6,278 nucleotides of DNA from Tagaea sp. (GTDB lineage Bacteria > Pseudomonadota > Alphaproteobacteria > CACIAM-22H2), in assembly GCA_023653245.1 (NCBI GenBank), contig JAMNXK010000135.1, positions 1-6,278 on the forward strand, given 5' to 3'. How positions within the stretch are numbered: the stretch's first letter is position 1; each line of letters starts with the position of its first letter. Made by a program: the position numbers and the translations under genes. Positions 1 to 6,278 of the stretch are shown here, in pieces. A model generated the notes under the pieces. The model saw only the letters and a program-made list of their open reading frames with translations. It ran no database searches and was not told the DNA's origin.

Positions 1-129
1 GTCTTGCGCGTCGGCCACCCGATAACCGGTCTGAACCTGCTTGGACGCGACGTTGAGCGCGCTCTGCGTGGTGCGCAAAGAGGCGAGGGCCACCAGCGCG
101 CCGACATTGGTATTGATGGAGTTCGACAT
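1..129 (-). CDS. Flagellin, N-terminal fragment (gene continues past the left edge)
   Basis: Flagellin is the exported filament subunit of the bacterial flagellum. Read on the minus strand from the ATG at 129-127, the 43 visible codons begin MSNSINTNVGALVALASL and end QTGYRVADAQD at the window edge. The opening (short Ser/Asn-rich start, INTNVGAL, a run of hydrophobic heptads, then a Gln/Ser-rich helix and TGYRVADA) is the conserved D0/D1 N-terminal coiled-coil region of alphaproteobacterial flagellins. It has no cleavable signal peptide, as expected for type III export. A purine-rich ribosome binding site lies 8 bases upstream and fixes the start. The gene is divergent from the three TPR-glycosyltransferase genes, which suggests the encoded protein may be their substrate. 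Which flagellin paralogue this is cannot be told from 43 residues. The family call is secure. Confidence 0.93.
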   Translation of the reverse strand, partial: MSNSINTNVGALVALASLRTTQSALNVASKQVQTGYRVADAQD

Positions 130-136
130 AGGTCTG

Positions 137-146
137 TTCCTTCCTT
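137..146 (-). promoter_or_regulatory. Ribosome binding site of the flagellin gene
   Basis: On the minus strand the leader reads AAGGAAGGAA immediately before the flagellin ATG, which gives two overlapping AAGGA Shine-Dalgarno cores. The nearer core leaves 8 bases to the start codon, an ideal spacing. This is the strongest ribosome binding site in the window, in keeping with a highly expressed structural protein. It also fixes the flagellin start codon. Confidence 0.8.
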
Positions 147-182
147 TCTAGGGGTTCTCCCGGCATTCTGCCGAGATAGCCA

Positions 183-215
183 GCGAGCGCCCTCGGCATG
201 AGAGAGCCCGCTCGC
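183..215 (-). promoter_or_regulatory. Possible hairpin in the flagellin mRNA leader
   Basis: GCGAGCG at 183-189 can pair with CGCTCGC at 209-215 across a 19-base loop. That loop itself contains a short CTC/GAG pairing (192-194 with 200-202). If transcription of flagellin starts upstream of 220, this all-GC-rich stem would lie in the flagellin 5' leader, about 37 bases upstream of the ribosome binding site. Leader structures control flagellin mRNA translation or stability in some alphaproteobacteria (the FlbT system in Caulobacter), but no specific FlbT site can be identified. The stem is short, and chance occurrence in GC-rich DNA is quite possible. Confidence 0.2.
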
Positions 216-254
216 GAGGACGAATATACGCAAAGCGAGGAGGCTTGCCAAGCA

Positions 255-283
255 TTATTCTCTAAAATCCGAAAGAAATTTTA
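255..283 (-). promoter_or_regulatory. Weak sigma-28-like promoter candidate for flagellin
   Basis: On the minus strand TAAAATTT (283-276) matches the sigma-28 -35 sequence TAAAGTTT at seven of eight positions. GAGAATAA (262-255) matches the -10 sequence GCCGATAA at five of eight. The spacing between the two blocks is 13 bases rather than the usual 11, so the fit is imperfect. It points toward the flagellin gene and would give a leader of about 120 bases. Sigma-28 transcription of flagellin genes is common, although some alphaproteobacteria use sigma-54 instead. The element also overlaps an inverted repeat, so the -35-like match may be a by-product of that repeat. Confidence 0.25.
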
Positions 284-284
284 G
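262..284. repeat. 7-bp inverted repeat, CTAAAAT-N9-ATTTTAG
   Basis: A perfect 7-base inverted repeat (262-268 and 278-284) with a 9-base spacer lies in the AT-richer part of the divergent region. The size and centre-to-centre distance of 16 bases, about one and a half helical turns, could suit a dimeric regulator, or it could form a small RNA hairpin. There is no downstream T-tract typical of an intrinsic terminator, and no gene ends here. Its position between flagellin and the glycosyltransferase operon makes an operator for one or both directions a reasonable guess. The regulator is unknown. Confidence 0.4.
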
Positions 285-376
285 GCGAATCCGCGTTACA
301 GGACTAGGCAGTGGCGCCCGGAAACCTTGTGGGAGTCTTCAATGCGACATCGGTCGAAGTGAGGTATGCTCCTCGA

Positions 377-2380
377 ATGGAAGGGATTTCAGCGATTCTT
401 GACAAGGCGATCGCGCATCACCAAGCGCGCGAATTTGCGGCTGCGGTTATAGAGTACCGCCGCCTTGTCGCTATGGGAATTCGTACGGCACTGCTCTTCC
501 AAAATCTCGGCGTCGTGTTTTTCGAGCTCGGCCAATGGCGCGACTCGGCCGAAGCGCTCGAGTCCGCGATCGCGTCAGGCGCCGATTCGGCGGAAATCTG
601 GATGAATCTGGGCCATGCGCGCGCCAAACTCGGCGACTGGCCCGCGGCGCGCGATGCCTATGCGCAATCCGTTTCGCGCGCGCCGTCGAACGCGTCCGCG
701 CTTGCCGAACTCGGCCTCGCGCGACATCGGGCGCGCGATCTGGCGGGCGCGCAAGACGCGTATCGAAAAGCGCTGGCCTTGAAGCCGGACGACGCAGGTC
801 TGTGGAACAATCTCGGCGCGGCGGCGCAAGAAAGCGGCAATCCCGACGCGGCGATCGCCGCTTTCCGGCGCGCGAGCGAATTGGCGCCGGATTACGCGCC
901 GGCGCTCGCCAATCTCGGCTCCGCGCTCGCCGATATCGGCGAGCGGTCCGCGGCGCGCGAGGCTTTCGCGCGCGCCGTGGCGCTCGATCCGGCGAACGCA
1001 GGCGCGCGCTTGGGCGCTTGTTTCGCCGAGCTGCCGATCCTCTACGACACGCCCGCCCAGATCGACCAAGCGCGCGCGGCCTATACGCGCGCGCTCGACG
1101 CGTTGATCGCCGCTTGCGATCCGGCGGATCCGGCCGTCGCCGCGGCCGTCGGCCAGCACCATCCGTTCTATTTGCCCTATCAGGGCCAGGACGACGCGGC
1201 GCTGCAACGCCGCTACGGCGCGTTCGTCGGCCAAGCGATGGCGCACGCCTACCCGCAATGGGCGGGGCCGCTTGCGCCGCCGCCGCGCGCGGCCGACGGG
1301 CGTCTTCGGGTCGCTTTCGTCAGCGCCTATTTCCGCGATCACTCGGTCTGGAAGCTTTTTCGCGGCTGGATGGAGGGGCTCGATCCCGCGCGCTTCGAGC
1401 GGATGGGGTATTGGACGTCGCCCGCACCCGACGCGCAGACGCCGGCCGCGCGCGCCTGTTTCGAGCGCTTCGCCGAGGGCGGGTTCGAAACCGTGGCGCA
1501 AGCGCTCGAACGCGATCGGCCGCATGTCGTGATCTATCCCGAACTCGGCATGGATCCGATCTGCCATCGTCTGGCGTGTTTGCGCTTCGCGCCGGTTCAA
1601 TGCGTCGCCTGGGGCCATCCCGAGACCACCGGCTTCGCCACGATCGACTATTTCCTGACCAGCGACTTGATGGAACCGCCGGACGAAGCCGCGCGCTACA
1701 CCGAGCGCGTCGTGCGTTTGCCCCATCTGTCGATCGACTACGCGCCGCCGGCCGGGCAGGCCGAACGCACGCCCGCCGCGTTCGGCTTGCGCGACGGCGC
1801 GATGAAGTACCTTTGCTGCCAGTCGATCTTCAAGTACCTGCCGCAAGACGACGATTTGCTGGCGCGCATCGCCGGCGAAGTGCCGGACTCGCAATTCGTG
1901 TTCCTCGGCCATCCGACGGCACCCGCATTGACCGCGCGGTTCCGCGCGCGTCTGTCGGCGGCATTCCAAGCGCGCGCGCTCGATCCCGTCCGTCATCTCG
2001 TGTTCGTGCCGTGGCTCGATCGCGCGCGTTATGCGGCGCTCAACGCGTCGTGCGATCTGTTCCTCGACACGCCGCGCTGGTCGGGCGGCAACACCACGCT
2101 GGAGGCGATCGCCCAGGGCCTGCCCGCGATCACATGGCCGGGTCCGACGATGCGCGCGCGACACACCTATGCGATCTTGCGGCGCATGGAACTCGACGAC
2201 GCGATCGCGCCGACCCCGGACGAGTACGTGGACCTCGCGGTACGCCTGGGCCGGGACAAGGCGGCGCTCGCGGATCTCAATGCGCGCACGCGCGCGCGCC
2301 GCGCGATCCTGTGGCGCGATCGCGCGCCGGTCGCGTTCCTGGCCAATTTCCTGGAACGCGCCGCGGGCGGCACGGCGTGA
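377..2380 (+). CDS. TPR-containing GT41-family (SPINDLY/FlmG-like) glycosyltransferase, first of three
   Basis: Predicted soluble cytoplasmic O-glycosyltransferase of 667 residues that moves a sugar from a nucleotide donor to protein Ser/Thr. Residues 5-205 form about six TPR units (conserved LG..A and AL.L.P positions), the presumed acceptor-binding arm. A linker follows with the family pattern FYLPYQGQ near 264. The GT-B transferase fold starts near 311. Visible motifs are AYFRDHSV with His322, YPELGMDP at 388-394, WGHPETTG at 412-419, DYFLTSDLMEPP after 424, Lys486 in QSIFKYLP, and SGGNTTLEA at 569-577. This set marks the SPINDLY-type clade that includes FlmG-like proteins, and all family signatures are present. 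The ATG at 377 is chosen because it starts directly at the first TPR helix, with GAGGT at 361-365 upstream. An in-frame GTG at 311 with AGGA at 300-303 is a real alternative that adds 22 residues lacking domain character. The stop overlaps the next start (GTGA). The sugar donor is unknown. Confidence 0.9.
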   Translation: MEGISAILDKAIAHHQAREFAAAVIEYRRLVAMGIRTALLFQNLGVVFFELGQWRDSAEALESAIASGADSAEIWMNLGHARAKLGDWPAARDAYAQSVSRAPSNASALAELGLARHRARDLAGAQDAYRKALALKPDDAGLWNNLGAAAQESGNPDAAIAAFRRASELAPDYAPALANLGSALADIGERSAAREAFARAVALDPANAGARLGACFAELPILYDTPAQIDQARAAYTRALDALIAACDPADPAVAAAVGQHHPFYLPYQGQDDAALQRRYGAFVGQAMAHAYPQWAGPLAPPPRAADGRLRVAFVSAYFRDHSVWKLFRGWMEGLDPARFERMGYWTSPAPDAQTPAARACFERFAEGGFETVAQALERDRPHVVIYPELGMDPICHRLACLRFAPVQCVAWGHPETTGFATIDYFLTSDLMEPPDEAARYTERVVRLPHLSIDYAPPAGQAERTPAAFGLRDGAMKYLCCQSIFKYLPQDDDLLARIAGEVPDSQFVFLGHPTAPALTARFRARLSAAFQARALDPVRHLVFVPWLDRARYAALNASCDLFLDTPRWSGGNTTLEAIAQGLPAITWPGPTMRARHTYAILRRMELDDAIAPTPDEYVDLAVRLGRDKAALADLNARTRARRAILWRDRAPVAFLANFLERAAGGTA

Positions 2381-4032
2381 GCGCGGACGAGCTTCACTCG
2401 CGCGGCGCCGCCGCGCAAGGCCGCGGCGAATGGCAGGTCGCGCGCGAATCCTACGAGGCGGCGCTGGCGCTCGATCCCGCGCACTTGCCCTCGCTGGTCG
2501 ATCTGGGAGTCGTGCGCTATTGGCTGCGCGACTACGACGGCGCGGCGGAGTTGTTCGTCGCCGCCTTGCGCCAACGCCCGACCGACCGCGGCATCGCGAC
2601 CAACTTGGCGCGCGCCTACGAGGACGGCATGCGGCCGGCGTCCGCCGAGCGGCTGTGGCGCGCGCTGATCGCCGCCGACCCGGACGACGCGGGCGCGCAC
2701 TATCACCTCGGCAGCGCGCTGATGTGGCGCGCGCGCCATCGCGAGGCGATCGCCAGCTACGCCGAGGCGCTCGCCCGCGCCAAGGGACCCGCGCGCGCGC
2801 AAGCTTGGAAGACCCTCGTCAACGCCCATCTTTACGCGGCGGACGTGGCGCCCGAGACGGTCCGCGATCTCGGCGCCGCCGCCGCGGCCGAATTCGCACC
2901 CGCCGAGAAGCCGCCGCCTTTCGCCAACGATCCCGATCCGGAACGCCGCTTGCGCGTGGGCTACGTCACGTCCGATCTGCGCGCCCACTCGGCGGCGCGA
3001 AGTTTCGACGCGCTGTTCGAACACGCCGACCGCTCGCGGTTCGCCATCCACGTCTATCACGACACCGACGTCGTCGATCCGACGACCGAGCGTTTCCGCG
3101 CGCGCAGCGACGGCTGGCGGACGAGCTACGATCTCGATCCGCCCGCGCTGGCGCGCGCGATCCGCGCGGACGGCATCGACGTGCTGGTCACCATGGCCCA
3201 GCATTTCGACCGCAACCGCATCGATCCCGCGATCCACCGCGCCGCCCCGGTGCGCATCAACGCGTTCGACGTCGCGACCAGCGGGACGGACGCCTACGAC
3301 GCTTTCTTCGCCGACCCGACGATGGCCGCCGCGCGCGGCGACGGTTTCACCGAACGCGTGGTGCGCTTGCGCGCCGTCTACGTCCATCCGCCGCTCGACT
3401 GGGCGCCGCCGACCGCAAGCGCGCCTTCGGCCGCCGGCGCGCCCGTCGCCTTCGGATCGGCCAACAATCCCGCGAAGATATCCAGCGCCACCATCGCCTT
3501 GTGGGCGGCGGTCCTGCGCACGGTCGATGGCTCGACGCTGCGGCTCAAATTCCACACCGCCTACCGCGAGAAGGAGGTGCGCGACGACTTGGCCGCGCGC
3601 TTCGCCGCGCACGGCGTGGCGCCGGACCGGCTGGTGTTCGAACTCGGCGCCATCGGGAACGAGGACCATCTGCGCTTCTACGAGCGCGTCGACGTCGCCC
3701 TCGACACGTTTCCGTTCACCGGCTCGACGACGACGTTCGAGGCGTTGTGGATGGGCGTGCCCGTGGTGACGCGGGCGGGCGCCACCGTCGTGTCGCGCTG
3801 GTCGACGGGAATGCTGGCGCGGATCGGGCGGCGCGATCTGGCGGCCGGCGACGACGCGAGCTTCGTGACGCTGGCCGCGCGCGAAGCCGCGAACGCCAAG
3901 CATCAGGACCGCGAAGGGCTACGCCGCGCCGTGCGCAACTCGGTCCTGTGCGACGGGCCGCGCCAAGCGCGGGACTTCGAGCGCGCCTATCGCGCGTTGT
4001 GGCGGCGCTGGTGCGCGCGCGCGCGGACATGA
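2377..4032 (+). CDS. TPR-containing GT41-like glycosyltransferase with a divergent active-site motif, second of three
   Basis: Protein of 551 residues starting at a GTG that overlaps the previous stop by four bases. There is no strong Shine-Dalgarno sequence, so translation is probably coupled. About four TPR units occupy residues 6-138, then a linker containing a PPPF segment near 179-182. The GT-B domain begins near 192 with RVGYVTSDLRAHS (His204). The donor-side motifs look intact: GSANNPAKIS with Lys367, and TGSTTTFEALWMGVPVVT starting at 448. Conspicuously altered is the central signature. The family usually has APVQ..WLGYPGTTG, but this protein has APVRINAFDVATSG (290-303), which lacks the Gly-x-Pro core. 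The upstream D-L-S-G-H-T pattern is also replaced, here by MAQHFDRNR (273-281). It may therefore use a different donor or acceptor, or be partly or wholly inactive. The C-terminus is rich in Arg and Trp. No signal peptide or membrane segment is seen. Family membership is sure; activity is uncertain. Confidence 0.88.
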   Translation: MSADELHSRGAAAQGRGEWQVARESYEAALALDPAHLPSLVDLGVVRYWLRDYDGAAELFVAALRQRPTDRGIATNLARAYEDGMRPASAERLWRALIAADPDDAGAHYHLGSALMWRARHREAIASYAEALARAKGPARAQAWKTLVNAHLYAADVAPETVRDLGAAAAAEFAPAEKPPPFANDPDPERRLRVGYVTSDLRAHSAARSFDALFEHADRSRFAIHVYHDTDVVDPTTERFRARSDGWRTSYDLDPPALARAIRADGIDVLVTMAQHFDRNRIDPAIHRAAPVRINAFDVATSGTDAYDAFFADPTMAAARGDGFTERVVRLRAVYVHPPLDWAPPTASAPSAAGAPVAFGSANNPAKISSATIALWAAVLRTVDGSTLRLKFHTAYREKEVRDDLAARFAAHGVAPDRLVFELGAIGNEDHLRFYERVDVALDTFPFTGSTTTFEALWMGVPVVTRAGATVVSRWSTGMLARIGRRDLAAGDDASFVTLAAREAANAKHQDREGLRRAVRNSVLCDGPRQARDFERAYRALWRRWCARART

Positions 4033-6179
4033 GCGCGCTCGATCTGTTGCGCGAAGGCCTGGACGCGCATCGGCGCGGCGACGCCGTTTCCGCGCTTGCG
4101 CTGTTCGCGCGCGCGGCCGCACAGTCGCCCGATCTCGCCGACGCGCATTATCTGCTGGGGGCGACGCTGTCCGGCGCCGGGCGCGACGCCGAGGCGCTGG
4201 CGCCGCTCGAACGCGCCGTGGCGCTGAGCCCGGCGATCGGCGCATATCGCGGCGCCTTGGCGCTCTGTCTCAAGGGTCTCGGGCGTTCGGCCGAAGCCCG
4301 CGCGGCGTTCGACGTGGCGCGCGCGCTCGCACCCGGCGACGCCGGCATCGCCTTCAACCGCGCCAACGCGCTGGCGGGCGCCGACGCGATCGCGGCGTAT
4401 GGAGAGGTGCTGGCGCTCGATCCCGCGCATGCGGGCGCGCGACTCAACCGGGCCAACGCGCTGGCGCGCCTCGGGCGATCGGCCGAGGCGGCGGCCGATT
4501 ACGCGTTGCTGCCGGACGACGCGCGGGCGTTGACGGGCCTCGCCGGCGTGCGCTTGCGGCTCGGCGATCCCGCGCGCGCGCGCGAAGCGGCGCTGGCGGC
4601 CGTTCGCCTTGCGCCCGAATCGGCCGAGGCTTGGCTCAATCTCGGCGCCGCGGCGGGCTTGCTCGGGCGGATCGACGAAGCGCTCGACGCGTTGAGCCAC
4701 GCGCCACCCGGTCCGGAGACCGCGGTCGCGCGCGCCGCGGCGCTGATCCAAGTCCGGCGCTTCGCCGACGCGCTGGCGGCGATCGACGCCGCCGGGGCCG
4801 ACCACTACGAGGCGCGCGTCGCGCGCGGCAACGCCGAGTTCGGGCTCAACCGGCCGGCGGCCGCCGCGCGCGCTTTCGACGCGGCGCTCGCCCTCCGGCC
4901 CGGCGATCCGGCCGCCGCGATCAATCGCGCGAACATCGCGCTCTACTGCGCCGACGCGGCGCGCGCGGCCGATCTGCTCGCCAAGGTGCGCGCCAAAGCG
5001 CCGGACGATCCTTCCGGGGCGGCCGCTTGGCTTTACGCGCTCAATTACGACGACCGCACCACGCCCGAGACGCTTGTCGCCGCGCATGCCGCCTGGGGGC
5101 GCGCGCAGGCGAAGGTCCCGCGTTCGCCGCGGATCGCGCGGGCGCGTCCGCGCATCGGCTACGTGTCGGCCGATCTCTGCGCGCATTCGGTCGCCTGGGT
5201 GTTGCGCGCCGTGCTGCCGCATCACGATCGCGGCCGATTCGAGATCCACGCCTTCTCGAACGTCGCGGTCGAGGACGCCACGACATCCATACTGAAGACC
5301 CATTTCGACGCGTGGCACGACATCGCGGCGTCGCACGACGACGCGGCGGCCGATCTCGTGCGCAAGACCGGGATCGATCTGCTGATCGATCTGTCCGGCC
5401 ACACGGCGGGCCGCCGGCTCGGCGTGTTCGCGCGCGCGCCGGCGCCCGTGCAGGCGACGTGGCTCGGCTATCCCGCGACGACGGGTCTGCCGGCGATGGA
5501 TTTCCGGATCGTCGATGCCGTCACCGACCCCGACGATGCCGGCATGACCGAGCGGCCGCTTCGCGTGGCGGGCGGGTTTCTCGCTTACGCGCCGGCGCGC
5601 GATGCGGGCTTGCGCGCGCGGACGCGGAGCGGGGGCCCGGTTTTCGGCTCGTTCAACAACCTCGCCAAACTGTCGCCCGCGACGCTGGCGCTCTGGGCGC
5701 GGCTGTTGCGCGAAACGCCGGACGCCAAGCTGCGGCTCAAAGCGCGCAGCCTCGCCGATCCGGAAATTCGCGTCGACATCGCCGCGCGGTTCGCCGATCT
5801 CGGCGTCGATCCCGCGCGCGTCGCGATGCATGGCTGGGTCCGCGACGCGCTCGCCGCCTACGCCGAGATCGATGTGGCGCTCGATCCTTTGCCCTATAAC
5901 GGCACGATCACGAGTTTCGAGACGCTGTGGATGGGCGTGCCGCTCGTCTCGCTGCCCGGGCGCACGCATGCCGCGCGCGTCGGCGCGTCGATCCTGACCC
6001 ATGGCGGCTTCGCCGAGTGGATCGCGCGGGACGAAGACGCCTATATCGAGATCGCCCGGCGTCTGGCCGAGGCGCCGCCCGATCGCGCCGAGATCCGCGC
6101 GGCACTCGCCGCGTCGCCGATCTTCGACGGCGCTCGGCTGGCGCGCGCGATCGAAGCGCTCGCTACGGGCGATCCTTGA
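4029..6179 (+). CDS. TPR-containing GT41-family O-GlcNAc-transferase-like protein with a long TPR array, third of three
   Basis: Protein of 716 residues. The start ATG overlaps the previous stop (ATGA), implying translational coupling. Residues 5-328 hold about ten TPR units, the longest array of the three, including repeated NRANALA segments near 110 and 140 and NRANIAL near 299. The transferase domain starts near 374 with [16 protein letters not shown] (His386). It continues with [11 protein letters not shown] (454-464), [15 protein letters not shown] (472-486), [11 protein letters not shown] with Lys547, the segment [17 protein letters not shown] (619-634), and [11 protein letters not shown]. 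These are close to canonical for SPINDLY/OGT proteins, in which the equivalent Lys and Thr-Thr positions bind the nucleotide. The usual TTT run reads TIT here, a minor change. The product should be a soluble cytoplasmic protein O-glycosyltransferase. Its motifs differ from the first gene's, so the two are from separate subgroups and not recent copies. Its end overlaps a convergent gene by 17 bases, and no terminator is visible. Confidence 0.92.
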   Translation: MSALDLLREGLDAHRRGDAVSALALFARAAAQSPDLADAHYLLGATLSGAGRDAEALAPLERAVALSPAIGAYRGALALCLKGLGRSAEARAAFDVARALAPGDAGIAFNRANALAGADAIAAYGEVLALDPAHAGARLNRANALARLGRSAEAAADYALLPDDARALTGLAGVRLRLGDPARAREAALAAVRLAPESAEAWLNLGAAAGLLGRIDEALDALSHAPPGPETAVARAAALIQVRRFADALAAIDAAGADHYEARVARGNAEFGLNRPAAAARAFDAALALRPGDPAAAINRANIALYCADAARAADLLAKVRAKAPDDPSGAAAWLYALNYDDRTTPETLVAAHAAWGRAQAKVPRSPRIARARPRIGYVSADLCAHSVAWVLRAVLPHHDRGRFEIHAFSNVAVEDATTSILKTHFDAWHDIAASHDDAAADLVRKTGIDLLIDLSGHTAGRRLGVFARAPAPVQATWLGYPATTGLPAMDFRIVDAVTDPDDAGMTERPLRVAGGFLAYAPARDAGLRARTRSGGPVFGSFNNLAKLSPATLALWARLLRETPDAKLRLKARSLADPEIRVDIAARFADLGVDPARVAMHGWVRDALAAYAEIDVALDPLPYNGTITSFETLWMGVPLVSLPGRTHAARVGASILTHGGFAEWIARDEDAYIEIARRLAEAPPDRAEIRAALAASPIFDGARLARAIEALATGDP

Positions 6180-6278
6180 TGAATTTGGCGGGCGCGCCGC
6201 CCCAAACCTGATAGGGCGGAATCGCGCCGGCGACGACCGATCCGGCGGCGACGATCGCACCTTCGCCGATCTTCGCAC
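6163..6278 (-). CDS. Hexapeptide-repeat (left-handed beta-helix) acyltransferase, C-terminal fragment
   Basis: Only the last 37 codons are in the window. The protein tail runs [20 protein letters not shown], then [17 protein letters not shown] and a TAG stop at 6165-6163. The [13 protein letters not shown] pattern is the isoleucine-patch hexapeptide repeat. The ending IPPY-V-GG-PAKFIK is the standard C-terminus of sugar O- and N-acetyltransferases of the WbbJ/LacA/NeuD-like group, in which active trimers acetylate sugars or sugar nucleotides from acetyl-CoA. The fragment is too short to fix the substrate. Next to glycosyltransferase genes, a role in making or modifying the donor sugar or the attached glycan is plausible. 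It is transcribed toward the glycosyltransferase operon and overlaps its last gene tail-to-tail by 17 bases. Confidence 0.88.
   Translation of the reverse strand, partial: AKIGEGAIVAAGSVVAGAIPPYQVWGGAPAKFIKDRP

Larger units (their letters stand above)
130..376. promoter_or_regulatory. Divergent intergenic region between flagellin and the glycosyltransferase operon
   Basis: About 180 to 250 bases (depending on the start of the downstream gene) separate two divergent genes, so promoters for both directions should lie here. The stretch 221-290 is clearly richer in A+T than the flanking coding DNA. For the flagellin side I see only a weak sigma-28-like element. No GG-N10-GC sigma-54 element was found on the minus strand. 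For the plus strand I find no convincing -35/-10 pair: TAAAAT at 263-268 resembles a -10 box, but the nearest -35-like hexamer, TTGCCA at 245-250, is only 12 bases away. I see no RNA gene or small reading frame with support here. Confidence 0.5.

Noticed and set aside
4..201. Small plus-strand open frame at the left edge.
   Set aside because: It is antisense to the flagellin start and its leader, has no ribosome site or family resemblance, and the flagellin frame explains the DNA better.
230..257. TTGGCAAGC...TTTGC on the minus strand as a sigma-54 promoter for flagellin.
   Set aside because: The GG and GC dinucleotides are not ten bases apart, a spacing sigma-54 holds to strictly. The closest reading has eleven.
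245..268. TTGCCA and TAAAAT as a sigma-70 promoter for the glycosyltransferase operon.
   Set aside because: The spacer is only 12 bases, far short of the usual 16-18, so the pair is unlikely to work together.
535..2376. Long open frame extending far upstream of the second glycosyltransferase in its own frame.
   Set aside because: The translation in this part is an Arg-rich, low-complexity shadow of the first glycosyltransferase. Family-like sequence begins only at the GTG at 2377.
4011..4025. Alternating GTGCGCGCGCGCGCG tract just before the second/third gene junction (and CGCGCG runs such as 4571-4582), which could suggest Z-DNA.
   Set aside because: Such tracts are expected from Ala/Arg codons in this composition and occur all through the coding DNA. 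Nothing marks this one as regulatory.
2031..4028. Long open frame upstream of the third glycosyltransferase.
   Set aside because: It is an Arg/Ala-rich shadow of the first two genes. Recognisable TPR sequence starts at ATG 4029, which overlaps the previous stop.
3987..6278. A 763-codon open frame on the minus strand opposite the third glycosyltransferase, and similar ones at 575-2164 and 2167-3903.
   Set aside because: They mirror GC-rich codon usage, have Arg/Gly-rich composition with no recognisable domain, and run antisense to well-supported genes.

Overview
The window looks like a flagellar glycosylation locus from a GC-rich alphaproteobacterium, most likely of Rhodospirillales type. The coding DNA is extremely rich in G+C, with G or C at most third codon positions. 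The left-edge gene encodes a flagellin N-terminus of the kind seen in Azospirillum, Rhodospirillum and Magnetospirillum relatives (motifs INTNVGALVAL and QTGYRVADAQD). The genus is an inference from style only.

Layout. (1) Bases 1-129, minus strand: the first 43 codons of a flagellin gene that runs off the left edge, with a good ribosome binding site. (2) Bases 130 to about 376: a divergent intergenic region, visibly richer in A+T than the rest. It holds a 7-bp inverted repeat, a weak sigma-28-like element facing the flagellin gene, and a small hairpin in the flagellin leader. (3) About 377-6179, plus strand: three consecutive genes joined by 4-base stop/start overlaps (GTGA, ATGA). Each encodes an N-terminal tetratricopeptide repeat (TPR) array followed by a C-terminal GT41-family (SPINDLY/O-GlcNAc-transferase-like) glycosyltransferase domain. 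(4) Bases 6163-6278, minus strand: the last 37 codons of a left-handed beta-helix (hexapeptide-repeat) acyltransferase. It converges on the third glycosyltransferase gene and overlaps its end by 17 bases.

How they may work together. In Caulobacter, FlmG is a cytoplasmic TPR-plus-glycosyltransferase protein that binds flagellin through its TPRs and O-glycosylates it before export. Three such proteins divergent from a flagellin gene, with a sugar-type acetyltransferase on the far side, suggest a cytoplasmic system that decorates flagellin. None of the three shows a signal peptide or membrane segment. The three proteins are not simple copies. They differ in TPR number (about 6, 4 and 10) and in active-site motifs. 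The first belongs to the WGHPETTG/SGGNTTLEA type and the third to the [14 protein letters not shown] type. The second has lost the G-x-P-x-TTG signature while keeping other donor-side motifs. This division within one operon is the most interesting part of the window. Flagellin as the acceptor is inferred from context, not shown by the sequence.

The long overlapping open frames on both strands of this region are by-products of the GC-rich codon usage and are not annotated.
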